Below are positions 31,457 to 40,674 of a stretch of DNA of 64,000 bases, piece by piece (positions within the stretch are counted from its first letter, which is position 1; each line of letters starts with the position of its first letter). The notes beneath the pieces are model-generated. The model was not told where the DNA came from. It did not search any database and saw only the letters and a list, made by a program, of their open reading frames with translations. Source of the stretch: Roseobacter sp. CCS2 (GTDB lineage: Bacteria > Pseudomonadota > Alphaproteobacteria > Rhodobacterales > Rhodobacteraceae); assembly GCF_000169435.1 (NCBI RefSeq), contig NZ_AAYB01000001.1:1116001-1180000 (forward strand), given 5' to 3'. Made by a program: the position numbers and the translations under genes.

Positions 31457-32806
31457 ATGGCTGGTATTCCCCACGACCACTACGAACCAAATTCCAAAGG
31501 CGCAAAGTGGCTGCACTCGCGCTTGCCCATTGTGGGCCTGATGTACGACACCCTGATGTTGCCCACACCCAAGAACCTGAACTGGATGTGGATCTGGGGT
31601 ATCGTTCTTGTTTTCACTCTTGTGCTGCAAATCATCACCGGCGTCGTGCTGGTGATGCACTATGTGCCACACGTTGATATGGCATTTGCGTCGGTCGAGC
31701 ATATCATGCGCGACGTAAACGGCGGCCATATGATCCGGTATTTCCACCAGAACGGCGCGTCGCTGTTCTTTGTGGCGGTTTATGCGCACATCTTCCGGTC
31801 GCTTTACTATGGTTCATATAAATCACCGCGCGAGGTGACATGGATCGTGGGCATGTTGATGTATGTCCTGATGATGGGCACGGCCTTTATGGGTTACGTA
31901 CTGCCATGGGGTCAGATGTCGTTCCACGGTACAGCTGTTATCACCGGCCTGTTTGGCGCGATCCCGTTCGTTGGTGAAAGCGTGCAGATCTGGCTGCTGG
32001 GTACGCCCAACGGTGCGATTGCGCAGCCTGCGTTGAACCGCTTCTTCTCACTGCATTATCTGCTGCCGTTTATCCTGCTGGGTCTGACAATTGTCCATAT
32101 TTGGGCTTTCCACACCACAGGTAACAACAACCCAACGGGTGTTGAGGTGCGTCGCACATCAAAAGAAGATGCCGCAAAAGATACACTGCCGTTCTGGCCA
32201 TATTTCGTGATCAAAGACCTATTCGCGCTAGCCATCATTCTGGCGCTGTTCGTCGCTGTTGTTGGCTTTATGCCAAATTACCTGGGTCACCCGGATAACT
32301 ACATCCCGGCCAACCCATTGGCGACGCCTTCGCACATTGTGCCTGAATGGTACTTCTTGCCATTCTATGCCGTGCTGCGCGCGTTTGACCAAGACGTGTG
32401 GCTTGTGATCGCGGTAGATTGGATCACGTTCGGTATTGTTGACGCCAAATTCTTTGGTGTTGTGGCAATGTTCGGTGCGATCGTTGTAATGGCATTGGCA
32501 CCATGGCTAGATACATCTTCGGTACGCTCTGGTCGTTACCGTCCGATGTTCAAATGGTGGTTCTGGGTGTTTGTCGTGAACTTTATCCTGCTGATGTGGG
32601 TTGGTGCGCGCCCAGCTGAGGGTATCTATCCTTACATCGCGCTGATCGGTTCGACGTATTGGTTTGCCTACTTCCTGGTGATCCTACCGCTTTTGGGTGT
32701 GATCGAAAAACCAAATACGCCACCGTCAACTATCGAAGAAGACTTCAACGCGCACTACGCGCCGAAAGGTGACGGCGCCAAACCCGTCGCCAGCCCGGCC
32801 GAGTGA
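31457..32806 (+). CDS. petB: Cytochrome b subunit of the bc1 complex
   Basis: A 449-residue integral membrane protein that carries the two hemes b and the quinol sites of complex III. Eight hydrophobic helices are visible. The His pairs ligating the hemes are in [14 protein letters not shown] and [12 protein letters not shown] (helix B) and in [10 protein letters not shown] and HIWAFHTTG (helix D). The Qo-site PEWY motif occurs in [13 protein letters not shown]. Length matches Rhodobacter FbcB. It follows petA with 12 bp and a GGAG ribosome-binding site. Confidence 0.97.
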   Translation: MAGIPHDHYEPNSKGAKWLHSRLPIVGLMYDTLMLPTPKNLNWMWIWGIVLVFTLVLQIITGVVLVMHYVPHVDMAFASVEHIMRDVNGGHMIRYFHQNGASLFFVAVYAHIFRSLYYGSYKSPREVTWIVGMLMYVLMMGTAFMGYVLPWGQMSFHGTAVITGLFGAIPFVGESVQIWLLGTPNGAIAQPALNRFFSLHYLLPFILLGLTIVHIWAFHTTGNNNPTGVEVRRTSKEDAAKDTLPFWPYFVIKDLFALAIILALFVAVVGFMPNYLGHPDNYIPANPLATPSHIVPEWYFLPFYAVLRAFDQDVWLVIAVDWITFGIVDAKFFGVVAMFGAIVVMALAPWLDTSSVRSGRYRPMFKWWFWVFVVNFILLMWVGARPAEGIYPYIALIGSTYWFAYFLVILPLLGVIEKPNTPPSTIEEDFNAHYAPKGDGAKPVASPAE

Positions 32807-32822
32807 GAAAGGACCAAAAGTA

Positions 32823-33680
32823 ATGTTCCGTAAATTATCACTCACCGCAGCAATGGCGCTTGCCCTCACCGCAGGGCAAGCCACCGCTGCCGAGGTGGAT
32901 ATTGAAGTCATCGACTATGACTTCTCATTCGAAGGTCCATTTGGCAGCTTTGATCAAATGCAGCTTCAGCGTGGCCTTCAGGTTTACACTGAAATTTGCG
33001 CAGCCTGTCATGGTCTGGAATACGTTGCTTTCCGCAACCTGTCAGACGAAGGCGGGCCGGGGCTTCCTGAAGATCAAATGCGGGCCTATGCCGAATTCTA
33101 TGAGATTTTCGACCAGGCTTTGTTTGATGGCGAAGGTGATTTCCGCACCGCCACACCTGCAGATAAGTTTCCAGCTTCAAGCCTGTCCAACGCACCTGAT
33201 CTAAGCCTGATGGCAAAAGCGCGTGCAGGTTTTAGCGGCCCATACGGGACAGGCATCAGCCAATTTGTGAACGGTATGGGTGGCGCAGAATACATCGCGT
33301 CCCTGATGACTGGCTACCATGAAGAACCGGAATGCGCGCTTGAAGGTGAGCCGATGGACGGTTTCTATAACGCAGCCTTCGCTGCCGGTGGTTTCCCTGA
33401 AAGCTGTAAAGACGAGAATGGCAAGCACAAGGTGCCAGGTTCCTGGATCGCAATGTCGCAACCGCTGTGGGGCGATGATGTTGATTATGCAGATGGATCA
33501 TCCACTGATCTGGAAGCGGTATCAATGGATGTTGCAGCGTTTCTGATGTGGACAGCAGAACCAAAGCTTGTCGCCCGCAAAGAAGCTGGCCTGACAGGTG
33601 TTTTGTTCCTGACCGTTTTGTCTGTACTTCTGTATCTGACAAACAAGCGTCTGTGGGCACCGCATAAACACAAAGATTAA
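32823..33680 (+). CDS. petC: Cytochrome c1 subunit of the bc1 complex
   Basis: A 285-residue membrane-anchored c-type cytochrome. It has a signal peptide (residues 1-22, ending TAGQATA), heme-binding CAACH ([16 protein letters not shown]), and [16 protein letters not shown] [16 protein letters not shown] single C-terminal transmembrane helix ([20 protein letters not shown]) is followed by KRLWAPHK. The ATG at 32823 was chosen; the frame is open upstream but only by overlap with petB. It transfers electrons from the Rieske protein to cytochrome c2. Last gene of the operon. Confidence 0.95.
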   Translation: MFRKLSLTAAMALALTAGQATAAEVDIEVIDYDFSFEGPFGSFDQMQLQRGLQVYTEICAACHGLEYVAFRNLSDEGGPGLPEDQMRAYAEFYEIFDQALFDGEGDFRTATPADKFPASSLSNAPDLSLMAKARAGFSGPYGTGISQFVNGMGGAEYIASLMTGYHEEPECALEGEPMDGFYNAAFAAGGFPESCKDENGKHKVPGSWIAMSQPLWGDDVDYADGSSTDLEAVSMDVAAFLMWTAEPKLVARKEAGLTGVLFLTVLSVLLYLTNKRLWAPHKHKD

Positions 33681-33702
33681 ATCACTTTGATCTAGCTAAT
33701 AC

Positions 33703-33730
33703 AAAGGCCCGCCAAATTGGCGGGCCTTTT
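33703..33730. terminator. Bidirectional intrinsic terminator after petC
   Basis: A strong GC-rich stem AAAGGCCCGCCAA/TTGGCGGGCCTTT with a minimal loop, followed by T on the plus strand and by A-runs (T on the minus strand) on the other side. It lies between petC and the convergent thiQ. Confidence 0.9.
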
Positions 33731-33737
33731 GCGTTAT

Positions 33738-33763
33738 GTAAGGTGGAACATGTTTCACCTTAC
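33738..33763. repeat. GTAAGGTGGA-type hairpin at the end of thiQ
   Basis: GTAAGGTGGAACA/TGTTTCACCTTAC, a 13-bp inverted repeat with one G-T pair. It covers the thiQ stop codon. A near-identical hairpin occurs at 38261-38286, so this is a small dispersed repeat or shared terminator cassette. Confidence 0.6.
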
Positions 33764-34452
33764 CCCAAATAAGCCTTCAATGCGGGGGGTGGGTCATTGA
33801 ACAACACATCTGTTGCGACGGGTGCGCTGACCTGACCGTCTGTGACTAAAGCTGCCATATCTGCAATACGCCGTGCATCTGCGGGATCATGGGTCACCAT
33901 GATTACCGTCTTGCCTGCCGCGACCAGCTTTGATTGCACGAGATCCAGCATCTCGTCTTTAAGCGCTGGCCCTAAGGCCGCAAAGGGTTCATCTAATAAA
34001 ACAACGGGCCGGTCCGCGACAAGAACACGCGCCAGCGCAACCCGACTTTGCTGACCACCCGACAAAGCATTTGGTTTGCGATCGCCAAAACCATCCAGCC
34101 CCACATCGGCCAATGCTGTGGCGACCGAGGCTTTATCCGGGGCACTCAACCGTAAATCTGGCCGCAATCCCAACCCGACATTTTGCGCGGCGGACAAATG
34201 CGGGAACAGGTTGTTATCCTGAAACAACATACTGACAGGCCGCGCACCCGGTGCCGCGTCTGTCAGATCGGCGTCACGCCAAAGTAACCGACCAGACACC
34301 GGTGACAAGAACCCTGCAATCGCCGCCAATAATGTTGACTTACCGGCCCCTGACGGGCCAATCAGCGCAATAGCCTTGCCAGGATCAAAAGCGATATCAG
34401 CACGCAGCGAAAACGACCCTTGCCGCAATATTAGATTTTCACATGTCAGCAT
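33760..34452 (-). CDS. thiQ: Thiamine ABC transporter ATP-binding protein
   Basis: A 230-residue ABC ATPase that drives thiamine/TPP import. Walker A is GPSGAGKST, the signature is ALSGGQQSRVALARVL, Walker B is VVLLDEPFAAL, and the switch His is in VTHDPADA. Length and the short form without a C-terminal regulatory domain match ThiQ. It overlaps thiP by 14 bp and is the last gene of the TPP-riboswitch-controlled thiBPQ operon. Confidence 0.92.
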   Translation of the reverse strand: MLTCENLILRQGSFSLRADIAFDPGKAIALIGPSGAGKSTLLAAIAGFLSPVSGRLLWRDADLTDAAPGARPVSMLFQDNNLFPHLSAAQNVGLGLRPDLRLSAPDKASVATALADVGLDGFGDRKPNALSGGQQSRVALARVLVADRPVVLLDEPFAALGPALKDEMLDLVQSKLVAAGKTVIMVTHDPADARRIADMAALVTDGQVSAPVATDVLFNDPPPALKAYLG

Positions 34453-35968
34453 CAGCCCGCCCCCAACGGTCGCATATCCAAAAGAGCGTAAAACTCAACG
34501 CCACCAGCAAAAGCGCTGCACCCGCCGCCGAATCCATCCGGTAAGCCCCCATCAAACGATACATCGCAAGTGGCAGCGTCTCTTCCGATTGCCCGGCGAA
34601 TAAGGCAATAACCCCAAGGTCCCCCATGGATAAAGCGGCCGCCAGCCCAGCTGCAAACCCCAATGGGCGGCGCACGCGCGGCAAGATCACTAAACGCACC
34701 CACGATCCTTTGGCGATATCCAAGGACAGTGCCAAACGTCCATAGTCTTGCTTGATCTGTTCAACTGCGGGTGCCAACGCCCGCAATGCAAATGGCAATG
34801 CCAAGGTCGCATTCACCAGCATCGTTACAAGCAGGGCAACATCAGCAGGCCGGATGAACGGAAACACCAACAGAAATGCACCCGTTCCAACAACCAGACC
34901 CGACGCCGCAAGTGGCATAACCCCGACGATCGACACCATCATCTCGCCTCGCAAGGCAAGCGCAAGTGCCATCAGTACGCACAATAGGGCCGAACCCAGC
35001 GCCACAAGCACCGATCGAAACGCTGCGGCCCAGATGGCGGCTGGCATATTGAAGAATTCGGGTAGTCCACGCAGCACGATCATCGCCAGTGGCAACAACA
35101 GAAAAATGGCTGCCAATATGATCACACCATAATCGACCCCGGGACGCGCCAAATCCCACCGCCGTACCACACGGTCCAGCCCGGTCCCAATCGGGTCGTT
35201 ACCGGTTACGCGCCATGCCAAGACGGCACCAAGAACGCAAAGCACAAATTGAATGCAGGCAAGCAGCGCCGCGCGACCCAGATCAAAGTCAAAGCGGACT
35301 GCCTGATAGATAGCCAACTCTACCGTTGTTGCACGCGGGCCGCCGCCCATCGTTAGCGCCACTGCAAAACTCGTCAGGCAAAGCAGGAATATGACAAGGA
35401 ATGTGCTGGGCACAACTGCGCGCAACATCGGCAGTTCCAGCACCCGCCAAATCGGAACATTAAGCGACGCGGCCAAGCGAAACCGCTCCGCCGGGATAGA
35501 CAGCCAGCCTTGCAGAATGAAACGTACCGCCAGCGGCATGTTGAAGAACACATGAGCCAGCACAACACCATGCAGGCCAAAGATTGAAATCGGCGCGATG
35601 CCCAGCCATGCCAATCCGGTGTTCAACAGACCGGCACGCCCGAATATCGCGAGAAGCCCCAGTACGGCCACGATGACAGGCAACAAAAACGGCGCACCTA
35701 ATAGCGTGATCAGCAATTGTCGGCCCCAAAACTGTCGCCGCGCTAGGGCGCGGGCCACAGGGATTGCCAACATAACGCTAAAAAAAGCAGAGAGAAGCGC
35801 CTGCATAACCGTAAACCCGATTGCGGACCAATCCGCAGGGTCCAATCCGTCGCCCCATTCAGCACGCCAGGCAACTGCGCCCAGCGTGCCAAGGGTCAAC
35901 ACAAGCACCAACACCCCGGCAAGGGCGTCCGGCCAACGTGCTGTTACCGGGACAGCGCTGTGCGCCAT
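34439..35968 (-). CDS. thiP: Thiamine ABC transporter permease
   Basis: A 509-residue double-length permease with two homologous halves of six helices, as in ThiP/iron-type fused permeases. The EAA-like loops are FRLAASLNVPIWRVLELPML (first half) and YGRLALSLDIAKGSWVRLVI (second half), which contact ThiQ. The start overlaps the 3' end of thiB by 25 bp. Together with ThiB and ThiQ it forms the high-affinity importer for thiamine and TPP in the inner membrane. Confidence 0.92.
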   Translation of the reverse strand: MAHSAVPVTARWPDALAGVLVLVLTLGTLGAVAWRAEWGDGLDPADWSAIGFTVMQALLSAFFSVMLAIPVARALARRQFWGRQLLITLLGAPFLLPVIVAVLGLLAIFGRAGLLNTGLAWLGIAPISIFGLHGVVLAHVFFNMPLAVRFILQGWLSIPAERFRLAASLNVPIWRVLELPMLRAVVPSTFLVIFLLCLTSFAVALTMGGGPRATTVELAIYQAVRFDFDLGRAALLACIQFVLCVLGAVLAWRVTGNDPIGTGLDRVVRRWDLARPGVDYGVIILAAIFLLLPLAMIVLRGLPEFFNMPAAIWAAAFRSVLVALGSALLCVLMALALALRGEMMVSIVGVMPLAASGLVVGTGAFLLVFPFIRPADVALLVTMLVNATLALPFALRALAPAVEQIKQDYGRLALSLDIAKGSWVRLVILPRVRRPLGFAAGLAAALSMGDLGVIALFAGQSEETLPLAMYRLMGAYRMDSAAGAALLLVALSFTLFWICDRWGRADADM

Positions 35969-36933
35969 TCATCCAGCGCGACGTCACGCTTTGCTGCGGC
36001 ATCTTCGGGTGACAACAACAAGGACTTTGCAGGCGTCACCAAGGTTTCAAACCCTTCAGGCAAGCCCCCTTCGGGTGTGACAGCAGGGTACATCCAGTTT
36101 GTTGTCGGGATCACGCTTTGAAACCCCTCAGATACCATGAAGGCAAGGAATTTGTCCGCCAGCTCAGGTTGATCAGTCCCTGCAACTTTGCCCGCAACCT
36201 CGACCTGCATGTAGTGGCCTTCGTCAAAGGCCCATGCAACTTTGCTGTCATCTTCTTCAGCGATCAGATGATAGGCCGGTGATGTGGTGTAGGACAAAAC
36301 AGCATCTGCTTCGCCTTCAAGGAACATCCCGTAAGCTTCAGACCAGCCAGACGTAACGGTAACGATGTTGTCGGACAGGTCAGCCCACAGCGCCGGGGCG
36401 TCATCCCCATAAGCTGTCTTGACCCACATCAGCAGACCCAAACCGGGTGTGGATGAGCGCGGGTCCTGAATAACGATTTGCGCATCGCTATCCGCAAGGG
36501 CACGCAGTGACTGAGGTGCATCTGCACCTGCATTGCCCACAAAGGCAAAGTAACCCCAATCAAACGGCAAGAAATCAGCGTCTGTCCATTCAATGGGCAA
36601 ATCCAGATCAGCATTGATACCATGGGGCGCGAATAACCCGGTTTCACGGGCAGCTGCGGTCAGGTTGGTGTCCAGACCCAGCACGATATCTGCATCCGTG
36701 CGTGGCCCCTCCAACTGCAAGCGCGCTAGCAAGGCCGCGCCATCACCAGCCCCTACGAATTGCAGATCGCAAGCACATTCAGCCTCAAACGCCGTTTCAA
36801 TTGCAGGGCCAGGGCCCCATTCCGTGACAAAACTGTCGTAGGTCAGAACTTGCAGCACCGGGGTTTCGGCCCATGCGCTTGTGGCGCATAGGGCAAGTCC
36901 CGCAACAGCTGGCAGATAGGTGGCTTTTTTCAT
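35944..36933 (-). CDS. thiB: Thiamine/TPP periplasmic binding protein
   Basis: A 329-residue substrate-binding protein. The ATG at 36933 has a good GGAGG ribosome-binding site (a TTG four codons earlier is open but less likely). It has a signal peptide (residues 1-23, ending SAWAETP), VLTYDSFVTEWGPGPAIETA, and the TbpA/ThiB-type motifs DIVLGLDTNL, PFDWGYFAFVGN and DPRSSTPGLGLLMWVKTAYG. It delivers thiamine to ThiPQ. First gene of the operon, 45 bp downstream of the TPP riboswitch. Confidence 0.93.
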   Translation of the reverse strand: MKKATYLPAVAGLALCATSAWAETPVLQVLTYDSFVTEWGPGPAIETAFEAECACDLQFVGAGDGAALLARLQLEGPRTDADIVLGLDTNLTAAARETGLFAPHGINADLDLPIEWTDADFLPFDWGYFAFVGNAGADAPQSLRALADSDAQIVIQDPRSSTPGLGLLMWVKTAYGDDAPALWADLSDNIVTVTSGWSEAYGMFLEGEADAVLSYTTSPAYHLIAEEDDSKVAWAFDEGHYMQVEVAGKVAGTDQPELADKFLAFMVSEGFQSVIPTTNWMYPAVTPEGGLPEGFETLVTPAKSLLLSPEDAAAKRDVALDEWRTALSR

Positions 36934-36977
36934 CGTATCCTCCAAATGCGACGGGCGGATTGGGGGATAGCGGGGAT

Positions 36978-37072
36978 GCTAAACCTTCCCTCCGCCGGTC
37001 TTAACCGGTTCAGGTTCAACGGGTCCGCATAATTGCATCTCAGCCAGTTGTTGGCCCCCCGAGGTACACCTT
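36978..37072 (-). ncRNA. TPP riboswitch (THI element)
   Basis: On the minus strand the conserved core is present: GGGGGCC stem start, CTGAGATGC (pyrimidine-sensing loop), ATGCGGACCCG, then TTGAACCTGAACCGGTTAAG and ACCGGCGGAGGGAAGG. These are the CTGAGA and ACC.GTTGAACCTGA boxes that contact the aminopyrimidine and pyrophosphate of TPP. It lies directly before thiB and should repress thiBPQ when thiamine pyrophosphate is plentiful, probably by masking the ribosome-binding site. Confidence 0.95.
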
Positions 37073-37160
37073 AGCTAAGATGGATTGCGCAAGGACGCAA
37101 GGGAAAGCACTTGAGCCTGATTGTCACCCCCGCTAGACCCGTCTGGCAAAGGGGATTTCC

Positions 37161-38264
37161 ATGTCGATCAACAGCTTCGGTCATCTGTTCCGGTTCACCA
37201 CATGGGGCGAAAGCCATGGGCCTGCCTTGGGCGCCACTGTGGACGGGTGCCCCCCCGGCGTGCTGCTGGAAGCGCCGATGATCCAGCAATGGATGGACAA
37301 ACGCCGCCCCGGATTGAATAAAAATACCACCCAGCGGAACGAACCCGATGCAGTAAAAATCTTGTCCGGCGTATACGAAGGTAAGACAACGGGAACGCCA
37401 ATTCAGTTGATGATTGAAAATACAGACCAGCGATCAAAAGACTATGGCGATATCATCAACACATTCCGGCCCGGCCATGCGGATATCACCTATCATCAGA
37501 AATACGGGTTGCGCGACCCGCGCGGCGGCGGGCGGTCTTCGGCGCGGGAAACGGCTTCGCGTGTCGCAGCGGGGGGTGTTGCACGAGAGGCGATCAAGGC
37601 GATTGCGCCAGGTGTGCAGATTAAAGGCTATATGACCCAGATGGGGACCAAGCAGATCGATCCCGCGAAGGTCGACTGGGACCAAATTGATCAAAACGAT
37701 TTCTTCTGCCCCGATGCAGAAGCAGCAGCCGAATGGAACGACTATCTGGCGTGGTTGCGCAAAGACGATCACAACTCTGTCGGTGCGATCATCGAAGTTG
37801 TGGCGCGCGGCGTACCCGCAGGTATTGGCGCACCTGTTTATGCTAAGTTAGACACTGATTTAAGCGCTGCGATGATGTCGATCAACGCCGTCAAAGGTGT
37901 CGAGATTGGCGAAGGCATGGCCGCCGCCGCCCTGACAGGGCGCGACAACGCGGATGAGATTTTTATGGGTCCAAATGGGCCACAGTATTCGTCAAATCAC
38001 GCAGGTGGCATCCTTGGCGGCATCAGCACCGGTCAGGATATAGTGGTCCGCTTTGCTGTAAAGCCGACCTCGTCCATTCTGTCGCCGCGCAAATCCATTC
38101 GCATGGATGGCAGCCCAACAGAGGTGGTGACAAAGGGGCGGCACGACCCTTGTGTCGGCATCCGGGCCGTCCCTGTGGGTGAAGCGATGATGGCCTGCGT
38201 TATTTTGGATCATCTACTGTTGGATCGTGGCCAAACTGGCGGGGTCCGCGGGATGATCGGGTAA
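37161..38264 (+). CDS. aroC: Chorismate synthase
   Basis: A 367-residue FMNH2-dependent enzyme that makes chorismate from EPSP, the last step of the shikimate pathway. Signatures: [20 protein letters not shown] at the start, [38 protein letters not shown], and [16 protein letters not shown] followed by [14 protein letters not shown] near the C-terminus. All three PROSITE-type regions are present and the length is normal. It is divergent from thiB and convergent with the EamA exporter gene. Confidence 0.97.
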   Translation: MSINSFGHLFRFTTWGESHGPALGATVDGCPPGVLLEAPMIQQWMDKRRPGLNKNTTQRNEPDAVKILSGVYEGKTTGTPIQLMIENTDQRSKDYGDIINTFRPGHADITYHQKYGLRDPRGGGRSSARETASRVAAGGVAREAIKAIAPGVQIKGYMTQMGTKQIDPAKVDWDQIDQNDFFCPDAEAAAEWNDYLAWLRKDDHNSVGAIIEVVARGVPAGIGAPVYAKLDTDLSAAMMSINAVKGVEIGEGMAAAALTGRDNADEIFMGPNGPQYSSNHAGGILGGISTGQDIVVRFAVKPTSSILSPRKSIRMDGSPTEVVTKGRHDPCVGIRAVPVGEAMMACVILDHLLLDRGQTGGVRGMIG

Positions 38265-38286
38265 GGTGGATCCTGATCCACCTTAC
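38261..38286. repeat. GTAAGGTGGA-type hairpin between aroC and the EamA gene
   Basis: A perfect 12-bp inverted repeat GTAAGGTGGATC/GATCCACCTTAC with a 2-nt loop, covering both converging stop codons. It probably acts as a terminator or 3'-end stabiliser for both genes. The same arms, slightly changed, occur at the thiQ end (33738-33763). Confidence 0.65.
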
Positions 38287-39143
38287 TGTTTGGACAATTG
38301 TACCGCCAGAATACCACCTGCGATAATTGCCACACCCAGCACATCCAGAACGCCAATCGACTCGCCCAGCAAAGCCGCCGCAATGGCGACCCCAAGGAAT
38401 GGATTGAGAAAGTGAAAGGTTGATGCTTTCACAGCCCCGATGCGCCCGACCAGCAAAAACCAAACCAAAGTTGCCGCCAAACCGGACACCAGGGTTGTGT
38501 AGACAAATGCAACGACCAACTGCCAGTTCCAGGTGACGTCCCACACCTCAAGCGTTAACGCTGGCACCCATAGTAATGTGCTACCCACAAGCATTTGCAG
38601 GCCAACGATCATCAGCACATTGCCACCCGATGATGCGCCCAATACCGCCAGCGTCGCGATGGTCAAAGAGATGACGCCAATCACGCACAGGGTTAATCCA
38701 TATAGATCAACGCCACCCTGTAGCCTTGCGCCCATAATCAGGACCACACCCAACAGCCCGGCAATCAGCCCGATAATGCCTAGCGGTTTAACCTTGGTGC
38801 CAAAGACAATCCATCCTGCCAGCGCCACCAAAAGCGGCATGGTCGACGCAATGATTGCCGCCAAAGACGCCGGGATGGTCTGCATCGCCACAAAATTCAA
38901 ACCCAAATAAAGCGCATTCTGGCAAACACCAAAAATCACAACACCCAGCCACTGTTTGCACGACAACCGCGCCGATTGGCCCAGCGCCCATGCGATGGCA
39001 ACGCCAATCAGCCCAGAAATAAGAAACCGCAGGGCCAGCGCACTGAGCGGTGGCGCATATTCAACAATGACACGGGCAGAAGTGAAAGCGGATGACCACA
39101 TGAGGGCAAACGCGAGGCCCATGAAGATTGCTTTGATGTCCAT
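38283..39143 (-). CDS. EamA/DMT family transporter
   Basis: A 286-residue inner-membrane protein with ten hydrophobic helices in two EamA repeats (FMGLAFALMWSSAFTSARV, LRFLISGLIGVAIAWAL; then VIGVISLTIATLAVLGASSG, FLNPFLGVAIAAALLGESIG). The second-repeat end motif P......A...LGE..... is diagnostic. Members export amino acids, nucleosides or metabolites; the substrate is unknown. The ATG at 39143 was preferred over the preceding TTG. Confidence 0.9.
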   Translation of the reverse strand: MDIKAIFMGLAFALMWSSAFTSARVIVEYAPPLSALALRFLISGLIGVAIAWALGQSARLSCKQWLGVVIFGVCQNALYLGLNFVAMQTIPASLAAIIASTMPLLVALAGWIVFGTKVKPLGIIGLIAGLLGVVLIMGARLQGGVDLYGLTLCVIGVISLTIATLAVLGASSGGNVLMIVGLQMLVGSTLLWVPALTLEVWDVTWNWQLVVAFVYTTLVSGLAATLVWFLLVGRIGAVKASTFHFLNPFLGVAIAAALLGESIGVLDVLGVAIIAGGILAVQLSKQ

Positions 39144-39309
39144 CAAGTTGACCTAGCGGACATACTGGGAATATTGAATGACAAAAGACATGAACGTGGG
39201 CCTTACCATTCCAGGGTGCCTTACATTAGTTATGCGGACATGGCAGTCATTCATTCTTATCTATTTAAAGTCCGGTCTTAGGTCCTAGACTGTAACGACG
39301 TTTTGCAGC

Positions 39310-40086
39310 TCAACGACTTCCCGAAAGTTCCGCTGCGGCTGAATCATCGATCAAAGCAGATTGAGCAAAACGTTTGCGATCCTCAACCTGCAATATAATG
39401 GACTCGACACTTTTGGCATCATCTTCCAGATGAAAAACGCGCAGGTCAATAAAGCCGTCACAGGGGTTCTCAATAGCTTTCACTGCCTCAAGGTCAGTCA
39501 GGCTAAGCTGGTCCATCGCGCATCCTTCGGCTGGAATATCTGTTAAAAGCGTCCCTTCATCAAACGCCCAAAGATACCTCTTTCGGCCTTGCGTCTGCGT
39601 CGATGACACCGACGCTGGCCCAAAAAGGCGGATGGCATTGTCAACGACGTTGCGCAGCTGCGGCTGTCCATCTGGCGCATCAAAAACATACGACACACTG
39701 AACCAATGCATTTGAGAACCGCTTGGAGGAGCCGAGAAGAAAGTGCTAACAGATGTTTCGGCTGTGTCACCCGACCCAAGCCAAGCGGCTTCGCCATCAA
39801 ACGTAAGCTTTCGTGGCGCAATTAGTCCCTGTAGCCTGTCATCAAAGTCTACTTGTTCATAGGTCATTTCAACTTCGAAATCATGAAGAAGAGTACATAG
39901 CTCTACCGGTGTCTGGCCATGCTCCAGACCTAAGATAGAGCTAAATGAAAATGCCCAGTCGGTTCCATCTATAGGTGTTTCGTCTGATGACCATCCGTCA
40001 CTTGATGCAAAAGCCAAACAACGTTCGTTATCCGATTTACAACTTGCCAGAATACTAAAGCTGACGAGTAAAAGAAGTCTAACCAA
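39310..40086 (-). CDS. Hypothetical lipoprotein
   Basis: A 258-residue protein with a lipoprotein signal (RLLLLVSFSILASC, lipobox LASC, so mature Cys16). The mature part is acidic and beta-rich with scattered cysteines (ERCLAFASSDGW, VELCTLLHDFEV, EGCAMDQ, ENPCDGFIDL). No family is recognised. Its likely location is the outer-membrane inner leaflet. It stands alone on the minus strand. Confidence 0.7.
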   Translation of the reverse strand: MVRLLLLVSFSILASCKSDNERCLAFASSDGWSSDETPIDGTDWAFSFSSILGLEHGQTPVELCTLLHDFEVEMTYEQVDFDDRLQGLIAPRKLTFDGEAAWLGSGDTAETSVSTFFSAPPSGSQMHWFSVSYVFDAPDGQPQLRNVVDNAIRLFGPASVSSTQTQGRKRYLWAFDEGTLLTDIPAEGCAMDQLSLTDLEAVKAIENPCDGFIDLRVFHLEDDAKSVESIILQVEDRKRFAQSALIDDSAAAELSGSR

Positions 40087-40186
40087 GTTACTTCTCCGAA
40101 GCTTGTTTCAGCGCACGCATTTCACATCGCCGGTATTCGCACAACCCGTAGCAATGGCCAGTTTGCGGTCAAATCTGCCCTTCACC

Positions 40187-40217
40187 AAAAAGGGCCGCCC
40201 TTTCGAGCGACCCTTTC
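40187..40217 (-). terminator. Intrinsic terminator after the HU gene
   Basis: On the minus strand AAAGGGTCGC/GCGGCCCTTT forms a 10-bp stem with one wobble pair and an 8-11-nt loop, followed by TTTTT. It lies 33 bp after the HU stop. Confidence 0.75.
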
Positions 40218-40250
40218 AAAATCTCACGTCAGCCAAAAAGGCCGAACGAC

Positions 40251-40541
40251 TTAGCCGTTTACGCTGTCTTTCAGCGCTTTGGCGATTGTCATTTTGACAA
40301 CCTTATCCGCGTCTTTCTTGATCTGCTCACCCGTGGCTGGGTTGCGGACCATACGCTCTGGGCGCTCGCGGCAGTAGATTTTGCCGACGCCAGGAAGTGT
40401 CACAGCGCCGCCGCCGGATACTTCTTTGGTGATGATACCAGTCACGGCGTCAAGCGCGGAACCCGCAGCTTTTTTATCCATGCCTGTTTCTTCGGCCAGT
40501 GCAGTTACGAGCTGCGCTTTTGTCATTGGTTTTGTAGCCAT
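40251..40541 (-). CDS. HU/IHF family DNA-binding protein
   Basis: A 96-residue histone-like protein: MTKAQLVTALAEETGMDKKA (dimerisation helices), VTLPGVGKIYCRERPERMVR (beta-arm base with the conserved G.GKF-like motif), and NPATGEQIKKDADKVVKMTI, the DNA-minor-groove arm ending with the RNP-type NPATGE motif. The Asp/Lys-rich arm is usual for rhodobacterial HU. It binds DNA non-specifically and compacts the nucleoid. ATG at 40541 is preferred over 40559. Confidence 0.95.
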   Translation of the reverse strand: MATKPMTKAQLVTALAEETGMDKKAAGSALDAVTGIITKEVSGGGAVTLPGVGKIYCRERPERMVRNPATGEQIKKDADKVVKMTIAKALKDSVNG

Positions 40542-40674
40542 CAATCTGGTCTCCCTCAATTTGCCCCAGCAGTAGGGCCTGTTACCCGCACATCTAACGG
40601 TATGTTGTGTGAAACCACAACGATTAGTGTAGGTTTACAAGGGAAAAAGTGCTGTTTTTGCATTTTTTGGCCGA

